Assembly: GCF_021379005.1 (NCBI RefSeq)
Contig: NZ_CP075171.1
Coordinates: 2,170,001 to 2,234,000, forward strand
Source: Leptodesmis sichuanensis A121
Lineage (GTDB): Bacteria; Cyanobacteriota; Cyanobacteriia; Leptolyngbyales; Leptolyngbyaceae
Direction: 5' to 3'
Length of the DNA stretch: 64,000 nucleotides
This document shows positions 37,380 through 47,096 of the stretch, in pieces. The notes under the pieces were generated by a model. That model saw only the letters and a program-made list of their open reading frames with translations. It was not told the DNA's origin and searched no databases. Numbering within the stretch: position 1 is the first letter of the stretch; every line of letters starts with the position of its first letter. The position numbers and the translations under genes were made by a program.

Positions 37380-39539
37380 TTATGAGTTCGTTTTTACATC
37401 CAAAGTCTTGACCAGAAAGGCCCAGCGATCGGCGGCTTCTTCAATCATTTTGGTGGTCGGTTTGCCTGCTCCGTGTCCGGCTTTCGTTTCAATGCGAATT
37501 AGGACAGGAGCGGTTCCTTGATGGGCCGCCTGCAGAGCCGCTGCAAACTTAAAGCTATGGGCAGGAACCACGCGATCGTCGTGGTCTGCAGTGGTAATTA
37601 GAGTCGCAGGATAGGCGGTGCCCGGTTTCAGGTTGTGTAACGGGGAGTAAGCATAGAGCACTTTGAACTCTTCGGGATTGTCTGGAGAGCCGTATTCCGA
37701 AGTCCAGGCCCAGCCGATCGTGAATTTATGGAACCGCAACATATCCATCACTCCGACTGCCGGGAGCACTGCCCCAAACAAATCAGGCCGCTGGGTCATG
37801 CACGCTCCTACGAGTAAGCCACCATTACTGCCACCGCCGATCGCTAACTTTGCCGGAGAGGTGTACTGATTCGCAATTAACCATTCCGCAGCCGCAATAA
37901 AATCATCAAATACATTCTGCTTCTTCAACTTCATGCCGGCCTGATGCCATGCCTCGCCGTATTCGCCTCCACCCCGCAGATTGGGAGAGGCATATACACC
38001 TCCCATTTCCAGCCACACCAGCAAGCTGACCGAAAAACCAGGAGTCAGAGAGACACCAAAGCCACCATAGCCATAGAGATAGGTAGGATTGGTGCCATCC
38101 AGTTGAATTCCCTTCTTATGCACGATGAACATGGGAATCTGGGTGCCATCTTTGCTGCGATAGAAAACCTGACGAGTTTCGTAATCTTGAGGATTGAAAT
38201 CGACTTCAGGTTGACGGAACAGGGTACTCTGGCCAGTCTGCAAATCGTAGCGGTAAATGGTGCTGGGGGTGGTAAAGCTGGTGAAGCTGTAAAAGGTTTC
38301 GGTGTCATGGCGCTTGCCAGCAAATCCGTCTGCTGAACCAATTCCCGGTAATTCGATCTCGCGCAGCGGACGGCCATCCAGATCAAAAATTTTGATCTGA
38401 CTGCGAGCATCCTTGAGATAGGAGGTAATGAATTGATGATTCAAGACACTCACTCCTTGCAGCGTTTCTTCCGCCTCGGGAATCAGTTCCTGCCAGTGGT
38501 CGCGATCGCCCTTCGTAATATCAATCGCAATCACCCGACTGCGGGGTGCGTTGAGATCGGTGCGGAACCAGAAGCGAGGACCATCATTGTCAATAAAGCT
38601 GTACTCGGCTTCAAAGGTATTGATCAGTTCCACGACCGGAGCATTGGGGGCTTGCAAGTCCTTGTAGAAAACTAGATTCCGTGGATCCGTGCCCAGCCAG
38701 ACAGAAATAATCAGGTAGCGGCCATCTTCCGTAACACCACCGCTAAATCCCCATTCTTTGTGATCTGGGCGATCATAGATCAGAATGTCCTCGGATTGGG
38801 GTGTTCCCAAACGGTGGTAATAAAGCTTTTGAAAGTAATTAACGTCTTCCAGCTTAGTTTTTTCGTTGGGTTCATCGTAGCGAGAGTAAAAGAAGCCCTT
38901 ACCGTCATGGGTCCAGGAGGCACCAGAGAATTTGACCCATTTCACATGATCAGAAAGATCGGTATTAGTCGTAATGTCTCGCACTTTCCACTCCTGCCAG
39001 TCGGAACCAGAGGTAGAAAGTCCATAGGCGAGCAACTTACCATCTTCGCTAATACTGATGCCGGAGAGCGCGATCGTCCCATCGGGAGACAGGGTATTAG
39101 GATCCAGCAGTACAGTAGGTCGATCAGTCAACGTTTTGAGCGTATACAGGACGTTTTGATTTTGCAACCCGTCGTTCTTGAAGTAGAAATACCGTTCTCC
39201 CTGCTTGAAGGGAATGCCATATTTCTCGTAGTTCCACAGTTTGGTTAGGCGCTGCTGAATGCGATCGCGGGCTGGAATCTGAGCTAAATACTCCGCTGTC
39301 AGCTTATTTTGTGCCTCAATCCAGGCCCGTGTCTCTAGAGAATCGGGATTTTCCAACCAACGGTAGGGATCTGCCACAGTCGTACCATGATAGGTATCAA
39401 CCTGATTACCTTTGGGACTGGCAGGATAAGTAAGGGATTGGGTTGCAGTCATAGCCTGGGACAAGGGTGTACATAGTCCACTATGCCAGATGAAACTTAA
39501 GAGCAGACCAAAGCACACCAGGAGAACTCGATTTTTCAT
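37380..39539 (-). CDS. Prolyl oligopeptidase (S9A), secreted
   Basis: A 719-residue S9A peptidase with a signal peptide (VLLVCFGLLLSFIWHSGL, about 4-21). The N-terminal propeller begins YPASPKGNQVDTYHG and DPYRWLENPDS. The catalytic residues are the Ser of GGSNGGLLVGA (about 583), the Asp of DHDDRVVPAHSFKF (about 667) and the His of KAGHGAG (about 702). It would cut short peptides after proline, probably in the periplasm. Family and triad are unambiguous. Confidence 0.93.
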   Translation of the reverse strand: MKNRVLLVCFGLLLSFIWHSGLCTPLSQAMTATQSLTYPASPKGNQVDTYHGTTVADPYRWLENPDSLETRAWIEAQNKLTAEYLAQIPARDRIQQRLTKLWNYEKYGIPFKQGERYFYFKNDGLQNQNVLYTLKTLTDRPTVLLDPNTLSPDGTIALSGISISEDGKLLAYGLSTSGSDWQEWKVRDITTNTDLSDHVKWVKFSGASWTHDGKGFFYSRYDEPNEKTKLEDVNYFQKLYYHRLGTPQSEDILIYDRPDHKEWGFSGGVTEDGRYLIISVWLGTDPRNLVFYKDLQAPNAPVVELINTFEAEYSFIDNDGPRFWFRTDLNAPRSRVIAIDITKGDRDHWQELIPEAEETLQGVSVLNHQFITSYLKDARSQIKIFDLDGRPLREIELPGIGSADGFAGKRHDTETFYSFTSFTTPSTIYRYDLQTGQSTLFRQPEVDFNPQDYETRQVFYRSKDGTQIPMFIVHKKGIQLDGTNPTYLYGYGGFGVSLTPGFSVSLLVWLEMGGVYASPNLRGGGEYGEAWHQAGMKLKKQNVFDDFIAAAEWLIANQYTSPAKLAIGGGSNGGLLVGACMTQRPDLFGAVLPAVGVMDMLRFHKFTIGWAWTSEYGSPDNPEEFKVLYAYSPLHNLKPGTAYPATLITTADHDDRVVPAHSFKFAAALQAAHQGTAPVLIRIETKAGHGAGKPTTKMIEEAADRWAFLVKTLDVKTNS

Positions 39540-39697
39540 TCAATGTGTCTACCTACTGAACCCCTCAATGCAAATATTTAACTTCATCGGTCTAGCGACC
39601 CGCAGATCCGGAAAGTTTGGGAGGAAGCCCTAGCAAGGATACTAGACGCTCTGCGTTTCCGTGTAGAGTAGAAAGTATAAATTGGACGGAGAAGACC

Positions 39698-40258
39698 ATG
39701 AAGAAGGATTCAGTCTGGTTTGCTGCGATCGCCGGATTGACACTGGCTGCTACCCTCATGCCATCGCTGTTCATAGAAAAGCAGGTAGCGCTCGCCCAGG
39801 ATGAGTCCTGTTACATGATTACGTCCACTGGAAAACGGGTCAGTTTAGGCAAGCTTTGTAATCGTAGCCGCACCTTTAACCCGACCAGCAAAAATTATTA
39901 CCAGGCCAGAATTAAACGTCGAGATGGGGGGACTCCCGTCATTGATGTCACCTTTAATGGTAACCAGACCTTTGAGATGTTGCTGGATACTGGCGCGACA
40001 GGTAGTCTGATCACGCGATCGATGGCTCAGACCCTACAGGTGCCGATCGTCGGCGCGGGGCGATTCATCATGGCTGATGGCAGAAGCATTATGCTGCCTG
40101 TGGGACGGCTCAACTCGATGTCGATCGATGGAGCCACCGTCCGCAATGTGAATGTAGTGATTGCCAGTGATGCCGCTGAAGGCTTACTGGGTCACGACTT
40201 TCTGGGAAACTACGACATCAAAATCAAACAAGACGTAGTGGAGTTTTATCCCAGGTAG
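39698..40258 (+). CDS. Retropepsin-like aspartic protease, secreted
   Basis: A 186-residue protein. The signal peptide is MKKDSVWFAAIAGLTLAATL and following, with a site near ALAQ. A single-lobe retropepsin domain follows: active Asp in MLLDTGATGSLIT (about 91), then GRSIMLPVGRL, VVIASDAAEGLLGHDFLGN (the GLLG flank) and a C-terminal YDIKIKQ strand. Such proteins act as dimers. I chose the ATG at 39698. A transposase remnant begins right after its stop. Confidence 0.83.
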   Translation: MKKDSVWFAAIAGLTLAATLMPSLFIEKQVALAQDESCYMITSTGKRVSLGKLCNRSRTFNPTSKNYYQARIKRRDGGTPVIDVTFNGNQTFEMLLDTGATGSLITRSMAQTLQVPIVGAGRFIMADGRSIMLPVGRLNSMSIDGATVRNVNVVIASDAAEGLLGHDFLGNYDIKIKQDVVEFYPR

Positions 40259-40261
40259 AGG

Positions 40262-40500
40262 GTGAGGAGTTAAGACAACTGCAACTTGACGATGGCGAGT
40301 TACTCGTGGTGATTGGCCCCCTCAAGGCTCCAGAGTTGGTCAAAGATGATGCTTTGCGGTGAGGGATTGAAACCTTGTTTGGCATTTTAAGACCCGTGGA
40401 TTCTGCCTGGAATCTACCCACTTCACCGAGTCCGAGCGGTTGAGCAAGTTGTTCGCCTGGTTGACTTTAGCCCTATTTCGAATTCGCGTTAACCCCGATG
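40262..40500 (+). pseudogene. IS4-family transposase remnant, frameshifted
   Basis: Reading rightward: DDGELLVVIGPLKAPEL, then DALR, a stop, and GIETLFGILR. After a one-base shift the frame continues HFKTRGFCLESTHFTES and ERLSKLFAWLTLAL. This is the conserved tail of IS4-type transposases (usually IETLFGCLKTRGF...STHFT...RLSKL). With a stop and a frameshift it cannot be active. Its right end runs into the tail of the GT2 gene encoded on the other strand. Confidence 0.7.
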
Positions 40501-41415
40501 GGAGGTGCTGCCACATTTCAGGCGGATCATTTCCCAGACGTAAACGTAGGAGACAAAGAACATCACCCATGACACCTGAATTTTTTGCTTTAGCGTCTTC
40601 AAACGGCGATCAAGGAAAAAGTTAAAACTCAGCATAGCGATCGGTGCAGTTAAATATTTCGTGACACTCAACATAAATAGGCCATTCCGCTTCCAGAAGG
40701 AATGCTCTTTCTGCTGTAAATCGTAGCGTCCACCCATAATTCGTCGCGCTCTTGAATAAAGCTGTTCTAGAGAATGCCGGGCTGGATGGTTAACGCAGAC
40801 GGTTTCGGCATAGTGTAGGGTATACCCTGCTGCAAACACACGCTGGCCCCATTCGCGATCGCCATTTGATTTTAACGTGCTGTCAAACCCCCCAACCTGT
40901 TGCAAAACTTCAGTCCGCGTAAATACATTGGCTGTTGCGCCGAAGTGGTGGGTTTCCACAAATTCTTTTTGAGATAGGGGATACCAGAGGCTTTCATAGA
41001 GTTCAACCGCTGTCGGGCGATCGGCTACTTGAAATGTCGTGTTGATCTGACCAGCGACCAATCCACAATTGGAGGTTTGCTGGAGAATAGCTACTCCCTG
41101 CTCAATCCAGTCTGACGCTGGGACACAATCGGCATCGGTAAAGGCAATAACTGGACCTTTTGCCAGAGAAATTCCTCGATTCCGGGCTGCGTAGGAACCT
41201 GGTTGACTTTCATAGGCTAAAACCACCTGTGCAAATTGAGCCACTACTCCGGCAATATTCTCCTCAGCATCAGAGCCATTGTCCACCACGATCACTTCAT
41301 ATAAGTGCTTGGGATAGCTCTGATTTTCCAGGGCCTCCAGACATTGCTGTAACCCGATCGCCTGATTGAAGACCGGAACAATCACCGAAACGAAGGGAAG
41401 GGAAGGCTGCATCAT
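40489..41415 (-). CDS. Glycosyltransferase family 2 (surface polysaccharide)
   Basis: A 308-residue GT-A enzyme. PFVSVIVPVFNQAIGLQQCL begins the fold, VVDNGSDAEE is the first UDP-sugar loop, and FTDADCVPASDW near 90 is the metal-binding DxD. Two hydrophobic segments near the C-terminus (LSFNFFL and WVMFFVSYVYVW) may tether it to the membrane. I chose ATG 41415, one base past the stop of the flippase gene, so they are tightly linked. The last residues KCGSTSHRG overlap a transposase remnant and may replace an older C-terminus. Confidence 0.88.
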   Translation of the reverse strand: MMQPSLPFVSVIVPVFNQAIGLQQCLEALENQSYPKHLYEVIVVDNGSDAEENIAGVVAQFAQVVLAYESQPGSYAARNRGISLAKGPVIAFTDADCVPASDWIEQGVAILQQTSNCGLVAGQINTTFQVADRPTAVELYESLWYPLSQKEFVETHHFGATANVFTRTEVLQQVGGFDSTLKSNGDREWGQRVFAAGYTLHYAETVCVNHPARHSLEQLYSRARRIMGGRYDLQQKEHSFWKRNGLFMLSVTKYLTAPIAMLSFNFFLDRRLKTLKQKIQVSWVMFFVSYVYVWEMIRLKCGSTSHRG

Positions 41416-41416
41416 G

Positions 41417-42922
41417 CTAATTACTGGGACGGTGTTTCCTGGATAGGGAACTGAGCGCGGCACCGATTCGCGATCGCAGCCAGTCCAATTCGCGATCGCT
41501 AAATTCCCCTAGTAACAACAAACCCAGTGGAATGATCCCACCCAGAACTAGCAGTTTGACCACCAGGAACCAACCAGGTGTACTCCATAGGCTGGCTACT
41601 GTAAACATCAGACCACACAACAAGAGACTTCTTCCCAACGAGGAGAAAGAAGGCAAAACTTTCCACAGCAAGTAGATTGCCAGGATGGTAGCCAAAGCCG
41701 CTAAGCTGGCAACGGTAGTACTGGTGATGGCGGCTCCCATCGGTCCGAAGTTTGGGATCATCCACAGATCCGCCGCGATCGCCATGGGAACCATCGGGCC
41801 AGTCAGGGCGATCGTCCAGTTGGGCTTACTGGCTGCCGTCAGAATGCAGGTTGTCACAGCAATCATCGCCATCGCCACCGCTCCAAAAATTAACAGCGCA
41901 AAAATTGGGGCGGCTGGTAGGAAGGTGGAACTGAACAATAGTTGAATAATCTCAGACGCAGCACCCGCGCTTAAGCCTGCAAACGGCAGCAGTAGGAACA
42001 CCAGTCGCATGGCATCGCGTCCTAGCTGTTTGGCTTTGGCTACTTCTCCCCCTTTCAGGGTGCGTGTCAGGGTGGCCAGCAGCAACGGTACAAACGCCAG
42101 GGTAAACAGACTGGGCATCAGAGAGAGGTTTTGCGCTGTGCCGTAAAAACCAGCCTCTGCGGTTGTTCCACCCAACAGTTTGAGCATCAATAAATCCAGT
42201 TTGTCGTAGAACCGCAGGCTTAAGGCCAGCAAAAACAGGGGCACAGCGTATCCCCAGAGCTTTCGCATGGAAAAGCGAGTGTGACTGATCAACGGGGGCG
42301 CAACATAAAAGCGACAAACCAATAACTCGACCAGCACCGAAGCTACACTGCCAAGAATGGCTCCCCATACAGATAATCCTGCGGCGACCAGGGCTATGAC
42401 CAGAACCATACGAGCAATCCAGCGGCTTCCTGTGACGATCGCCCGTTGTGAGAATCTGCCCAGCCCCACCAGAACGCTACGATGGACATAGGCAAGGCAA
42501 AAAATGGGTACCTCAAAGACAAAAAGCCGCAAGTAGGTAGCCATTCCGGGTTCACCCAATGCCTGAGCAATGGGTTCAGCCAGTGCCCAAACGATCACAA
42601 CGGCCAATCCTCCCAGCAGCAAATGTAATTGCAGCACGGCTGAGGCTACAGGTTGCCAATCTTCTGCTTCACCAATGAACTTGATCGTAGTGCGCGTGAA
42701 GGCTGAGGTAATGCTCCACCCAATCCAGGAGACGATCGTGGTTGCCAGCAACAGCACCCCATAGCCATCTGGCCCCAACTGGCGGGTTAGAAAAGCAGCC
42801 GTCAACAAGCCCGTGGGGAGCAGTAGTGCCTCTGCCAGAAACACCTGGAGCGTCCCTGTGGCCATGTGGCTCCCAGAAGGCGCGGGCTTGGGGGGGGAAT
42901 TGAAGGTCGTCGGCTGACCCAT
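41417..42922 (-). CDS. Oligosaccharide flippase, Wzx-like
   Basis: A 501-residue membrane protein with about 13-14 helices, of the polysaccharide-transporter branch of the MOP superfamily. The family start is seen in FLAEALLLPTGLLTAAFLTR and LGPDGYGVLLLATTI, plus the loop RFYDKLDLLMLKLLGG near 240. It would move lipid-linked sugar units across the plasma membrane. It ends one base before the next glycosyltransferase and starts one base after the previous one, so the three genes form one transcript. Confidence 0.87.
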   Translation of the reverse strand: MGQPTTFNSPPKPAPSGSHMATGTLQVFLAEALLLPTGLLTAAFLTRQLGPDGYGVLLLATTIVSWIGWSITSAFTRTTIKFIGEAEDWQPVASAVLQLHLLLGGLAVVIVWALAEPIAQALGEPGMATYLRLFVFEVPIFCLAYVHRSVLVGLGRFSQRAIVTGSRWIARMVLVIALVAAGLSVWGAILGSVASVLVELLVCRFYVAPPLISHTRFSMRKLWGYAVPLFLLALSLRFYDKLDLLMLKLLGGTTAEAGFYGTAQNLSLMPSLFTLAFVPLLLATLTRTLKGGEVAKAKQLGRDAMRLVFLLLPFAGLSAGAASEIIQLLFSSTFLPAAPIFALLIFGAVAMAMIAVTTCILTAASKPNWTIALTGPMVPMAIAADLWMIPNFGPMGAAITSTTVASLAALATILAIYLLWKVLPSFSSLGRSLLLCGLMFTVASLWSTPGWFLVVKLLVLGGIIPLGLLLLGEFSDRELDWLRSRIGAALSSLSRKHRPSN

Positions 42923-42923
42923 T

Positions 42924-43937
42924 TCAGGAAGTCTCCCAACTGACTTCGACCCGCCCTGATGGGGATAGGAAGTAAGCCGGGTGGAAGTAGGCGATCGCTA
43001 GTCCAGCCCAAAAGAGCAGCAGAGAGGCCAGCGCGATCGGTATGGCCAGGGGGAGGTACACAAGGCGACCAGGCTGCTCGATTAACAGGGTGATTAAACG
43101 CTGAAGTGCGACCGTGACTTTCAGCAACGCCAGCGCCAGACAGACAAACAAGTCTGCGATCGGGTGAATTGTTCCTGCTTTTCCATCGGTTCGTCGCAGC
43201 CGATAGATCATCAGTGCATCGTAGCCCAGCAGCAAGTATCGCCAAAAAAAGTGGGCTTTGCCGTTGGGGGCTGCATGACAGGCACGGGCCTGCGGTTGCT
43301 TCCAGATAGGAATGCCCTGTTTTGTGAACGATCTGGCATGAATGGAGCAATTTCCCCGATAAATGGCCATCTCTGTGGGGATCGGTTGCTGCAGCAGAAA
43401 CTGCCGCCGAAAGGCCACGTTGTTACAGAAGTAGTAGGACGTTTTCTCTAACGTGTCTTTTCCAGAAAAGGGGGGAAAGATGTAAGTGAGCGAAATTCCC
43501 AACGCATAAGGGCCAGCAGCGGAAGTTCTGGTTTCCCCCGCCACTACTTGAATGCTGTCATCTTCTGAAAAGGGCCGCAGCAGGCTACTTAACCAGTTCG
43601 GCTCATAAATACAGTCAGAGTCAGCGAAGACGATAATCTCTCCTGTCGTCAGGGCCACCCCTTTCATCTTGGCGGCGTAGTAGTCAGTATCCGCTTCAAT
43701 AGATCGAATCGTCAGCCAGGAATAATCCTGACTCAGACGATCAATCAGTTCTTGGGGAACATCTCCGCTTTCTAAAATCAGGACTTCGCAAGCAGTAGTC
43801 GGGGACAGGTCTTGAGCCGCGATCGAATCCAGCGATCGACATAACCCGTCGAGTTCGGCACTGGATAAGTTTTCAGTCTCAACGATGACTGAAAAACTCA
43901 GTTGTGCAGTTTGTTCAAGGGGTTGAGTGTGGGTCAT
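42924..43937 (-). CDS. Glycosyltransferase family 2 with C-terminal membrane helices
   Basis: A 337-residue GT2 enzyme. FSVIVETENLSSAELDGL opens the fold and VFADSDCIYEPNW near 108 holds the metal-binding DxD. Three hydrophobic segments fill the C-terminal third (for example LVYLPLAIPIALASLLLFW). It is followed directly by the flippase gene and lies 53 bp after the flavoprotein gene. The sugar used is unknown. Confidence 0.85.
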   Translation of the reverse strand: MTHTQPLEQTAQLSFSVIVETENLSSAELDGLCRSLDSIAAQDLSPTTACEVLILESGDVPQELIDRLSQDYSWLTIRSIEADTDYYAAKMKGVALTTGEIIVFADSDCIYEPNWLSSLLRPFSEDDSIQVVAGETRTSAAGPYALGISLTYIFPPFSGKDTLEKTSYYFCNNVAFRRQFLLQQPIPTEMAIYRGNCSIHARSFTKQGIPIWKQPQARACHAAPNGKAHFFWRYLLLGYDALMIYRLRRTDGKAGTIHPIADLFVCLALALLKVTVALQRLITLLIEQPGRLVYLPLAIPIALASLLLFWAGLAIAYFHPAYFLSPSGRVEVSWETS

Positions 43938-43990
43938 AACTGCTCACCTTTACTAGGGTTAAGTCGAATGTCCTCCGCCATACCTATTTT

Positions 43991-45571
43991 CTAAGGCACC
44001 TTATCTGGAGAAGGCTGGAAGGATCCCATTGGCAGCGTTTCTTCCAAATCCTCAGATATAAACTTATGCAGCACAGTAGCTGGACGCTTGGCAATGCTGG
44101 TTCTAGGCCGTGTTTTAGATCTGCAGGGGTGAGAAGATTGAGATTGAGCCTTCTCAACGACGAAATCCTCATGGTAAGACCGCTCAGTATTCACCATCCA
44201 CAGGTCGTGCTCTTCTCCCAAAAGGTTACGAACCGCCAGCATTGCCGTTAGCATTGAGTGATCCTGATTATTGTAGCGGTGCATGCCATTCCGCCCAACC
44301 GTTTGCAAGTTGTCGAAGGCTTCCAGATAATCCTGAATCACTTGCAAATGTTGACGATATTCCGCGTCATAAACGGGGTAGGCTTTCCGTTGGCGGATGA
44401 CCACTCCATCCTCCACATCACCCGGTCGAATTCCTAATCCTAGATCGATCGCTTCCTGGCTGGCCAAGCGAATCAAATCCGTATCAGACATCTGCCAGAG
44501 GGGGTCGCCTTCATTGCAGAAGTACTCCATGCCCAGACAGGTTTTGCTGGGATCCGGCACCATTGCTGGACTCCAGTTTTTGAAATTCTGAATCCGTCCA
44601 ACCTGAAATTCTGGGCTGTGAACGTAAATCCAGTTATCTGGGAAGAGATGCTCCCGATTGATCACCAACGACACAATCAGAAAATCTCGGTATTTGAGAC
44701 TGCGGGCAGCATGAAGCACTTCCTTTGGAGGGGCTGGATCCAGACAGCGCAGCAGCGCAGTAACGGGCATACTGGAGATGAAGTGGTCGGCACTGATTTG
44801 AACGGTGCGATCGCCCCGCTTGACCGTCACTTGCTTGATCCGCATCCCTACTCGTTCGATCCGAGTCACCGTGGTATTCAGATGCACCGGGGTTCCTTGA
44901 GCCTCCAGAATTTCCTGGCAGCGCTCCCACATCATGCCTGGGCCTAATATCGGATAGTTAAACTCCTTGATCAAACTTTTGGCATTTTGACTGCCAAAGA
45001 GGGCGTTCATTACTGCACTTTTCAAGGACATACCCTGAATTCTTTGAGCCGCCCAATCCGCCCGAATTTCGCTACAGGGAATGCCCCAAACTTTTTCAGT
45101 GTAGGTTTTGAAGAAAATCCGGTATAATCGCTCACCGAAGCGATCGATAACCCATTCCTCAAAAGTTTCTGGTTCCCTGGTTAAGTTCAGCTTGCGGCTG
45201 AATCTGGACTTTAAGTAGCTCAGCAAAATCAATGTACTGGCAGCGATTCCCAGGTTAGACAACGCATTGAAGATGGACAAGGGATAGCTATAGAACTTGC
45301 CTCGGTAATAAATCCGCGATAGGCGAGGAACTTTGATAAATTCAGTTCCCAGAATTTCTTCCCAAATTTGTTGCACTTCACTGACTTTAGTGAAGAAGCG
45401 ATGACCGCCAATATCAAAGCGATATCCCTTATAGGTTTCAGTCCGAGAGATACCGCCCACTTTATCGGCCTGCTCTAACACAATGGCGGGGATTTCTCGT
45501 TTGGACAATTCGTAAGCGGCTGTCAATCCAGCGGGGCCAGCACCCACAATTACAACGGGATAATGCTTCAT
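43991..45571 (-). CDS. FAD-dependent oxidoreductase, UDP-galactopyranose-mutase/PPO-like
   Basis: A 526-residue flavoprotein. The FAD-binding start is VVIVGAGPAGLTAAYELSKR, followed by GGISRTETYKGYRFDIGGHR, which is typical of protoporphyrinogen-oxidase-like and UDP-galactopyranose-mutase-like enzymes. A second conserved part is DQDHSML-like NNQDHSMLTAMLA near 445. In polysaccharide clusters such enzymes may supply or modify nucleotide sugars. The last 55 residues (QSQSSHPCRSKTRPRT and on) are basic and low-complexity, unlike the family. Confidence 0.8.
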   Translation of the reverse strand: MKHYPVVIVGAGPAGLTAAYELSKREIPAIVLEQADKVGGISRTETYKGYRFDIGGHRFFTKVSEVQQIWEEILGTEFIKVPRLSRIYYRGKFYSYPLSIFNALSNLGIAASTLILLSYLKSRFSRKLNLTREPETFEEWVIDRFGERLYRIFFKTYTEKVWGIPCSEIRADWAAQRIQGMSLKSAVMNALFGSQNAKSLIKEFNYPILGPGMMWERCQEILEAQGTPVHLNTTVTRIERVGMRIKQVTVKRGDRTVQISADHFISSMPVTALLRCLDPAPPKEVLHAARSLKYRDFLIVSLVINREHLFPDNWIYVHSPEFQVGRIQNFKNWSPAMVPDPSKTCLGMEYFCNEGDPLWQMSDTDLIRLASQEAIDLGLGIRPGDVEDGVVIRQRKAYPVYDAEYRQHLQVIQDYLEAFDNLQTVGRNGMHRYNNQDHSMLTAMLAVRNLLGEEHDLWMVNTERSYHEDFVVEKAQSQSSHPCRSKTRPRTSIAKRPATVLHKFISEDLEETLPMGSFQPSPDKVP

Positions 45572-45712
45572 TTCAAACCTTCAGGTGAACCAGGGGAATT
45601 AACACTTGTTGCTGATTGAAACCATCAAAACACATTAAAGGTGGTTTAGAAGAAATAATTGCTATTTGGTTTTTGCTGATGATTTGTTGAGTTGAAACAC
45701 ACATAGTCAGTG

Positions 45713-46774
45713 TTATGCAGGCGATGGTTTTTGACGACTCAGAAGATGGCGAACTGTGCCAATAGCAAAGGCCAAACCGCCATAGAAGAAGTACAACCAA
45801 TGCCAAAAAACAACCTGTACCGTAAATAAAAGTCCTCGTTTTTGATAGAAGAAACTGTACAATGGCCAGTTCAATATCAAAAGAATAAGACCCATTCCCA
45901 GGCCAATCAGCCATGCAGGAAACCACCACCAGCCAGCAATGAAGCAAAGCAACAGAGCGTAGGTACAGACCAAACTGAGACGGCTCGAATGTTTTAAGTT
46001 GAGGTCATTATTAAACTGCTGATCTCGCCAAAGCAACTCAGTCCAGGGAATTGCTCGATAAAAGATTTCTGCCCGCAGCAGAGAGCCAACTTTCCAGTGC
46101 TTGAGATGTTTGACCTGAACAGCTTTATTTAATTGAATCTGGTAACCAGCACGCTTTAGCCGATACCCCAGTTCAATGTCCTCAATGGATGGGTAGCGAT
46201 ACCGTTCGTCAAATCCGCCCACAGCCCAAAACGCTTCGCGCCGGATGGCTCCACAGGCTCCCCAAAACGTACTTGCCTCTTCGCAACTGGTTTGGTGAGT
46301 ATAGTGATGGAATAGATTTTTGTATTGAGAGAGAAAATTTTTCGCTCCAGGTTCATCGTCGTAGGAACCAATGAGTGCTGCCAGGGTAGGGCACTCACGA
46401 AAGGTTGCAAGTACCTGATCGATCGTTTTTTCGGTGAGAGTGACATCAGCATCAATAAAAAATAGGATAGACCCTTGTGCAATTCGGGCTCCCCGGTTTC
46501 TAGCCCGGGCAGGCCCCCCTGGAGAAGCGAATTTAAATACCTTAGCACCAATTTGCTTTGCCAGGAGTCCCGAATCGTCAGTTCCACCATCATCCACAAC
46601 GATGATTTCCAAAACTCTGGATCTGACAGCACTGAGACTACTTAAGCACTGATGAAAATTGGCACCACCGTTATAAACCGGAATAATAATTGAGATCGTT
46701 AGCACTGGCTGTACTGACTTCCAGGATCGATCGCCAGGATCTAACCCCACACCCTCTTGAAAAGAAGAACCCAT
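45713..46774 (-). CDS. Glycosyltransferase family 2 with C-terminal membrane helices
   Basis: A 353-residue GT2 enzyme. TISIIIPVYNGGANFHQCL begins the catalytic domain, VVDDGGTDDSG is the nucleotide loop, and FFIDADVTL near 107 carries the DxD. Later motifs include FWGACGAIRREAF and YPSIEDIELGYRL, which bear the acceptor-side ED. Two or three membrane helices follow from about 265. I chose the ATG at 46774; another lies three codons earlier. Confidence 0.87.
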   Translation of the reverse strand: MGSSFQEGVGLDPGDRSWKSVQPVLTISIIIPVYNGGANFHQCLSSLSAVRSRVLEIIVVDDGGTDDSGLLAKQIGAKVFKFASPGGPARARNRGARIAQGSILFFIDADVTLTEKTIDQVLATFRECPTLAALIGSYDDEPGAKNFLSQYKNLFHHYTHQTSCEEASTFWGACGAIRREAFWAVGGFDERYRYPSIEDIELGYRLKRAGYQIQLNKAVQVKHLKHWKVGSLLRAEIFYRAIPWTELLWRDQQFNNDLNLKHSSRLSLVCTYALLLCFIAGWWWFPAWLIGLGMGLILLILNWPLYSFFYQKRGLLFTVQVVFWHWLYFFYGGLAFAIGTVRHLLSRQKPSPA

Positions 46775-47096
46775 AATTAACAAACCTATCTGTCGCCGTT
46801 TGACTGCACTGCTCTGGGACTAGAACAATGATCTGTTAAGCCTTTGTTAAGCTCTATTGAATAGGGCAATATTACATTATCTTTTTTGCCGAAGTAAACG
46901 ATGTCACCCTGCAAACCGTAGGAAAGAAGCAAGCTTTGCTCCCTGGTGATGTAGAAACCCTTATTCGCATCTCATAGTGAGAATGCAGTTGTGCTCTAAA
47001 TTTGTCATTACCCTTCCCTAGAGATGATCCGATAAACCATATTTCTGTAGCCGTCGTGGCAAGCCATTTTATTGGCTTTCGGATCAAAAGTAGTGG
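46775..47096. other. Gene-free spacer with compound hairpin
   Basis: A 322-bp spacer in the polysaccharide cluster. At 47026-47085 two nested stems occur: GATCCGA with TCGGATC (7 bp), and inside it AAGCCA with TGGCTT around TTTTAT. They lie just past the stop of the GT39 gene, so they may end its transcript. The rest shows no gene and no clear promoter. Confidence 0.55.

Noticed and set aside
45573-45947. 124-codon leftward frame overlapping the GT2 gene end
   Set aside because: Most of it is the same DNA as the GT2 gene in another frame; only the last part is spacer and it has no family features.
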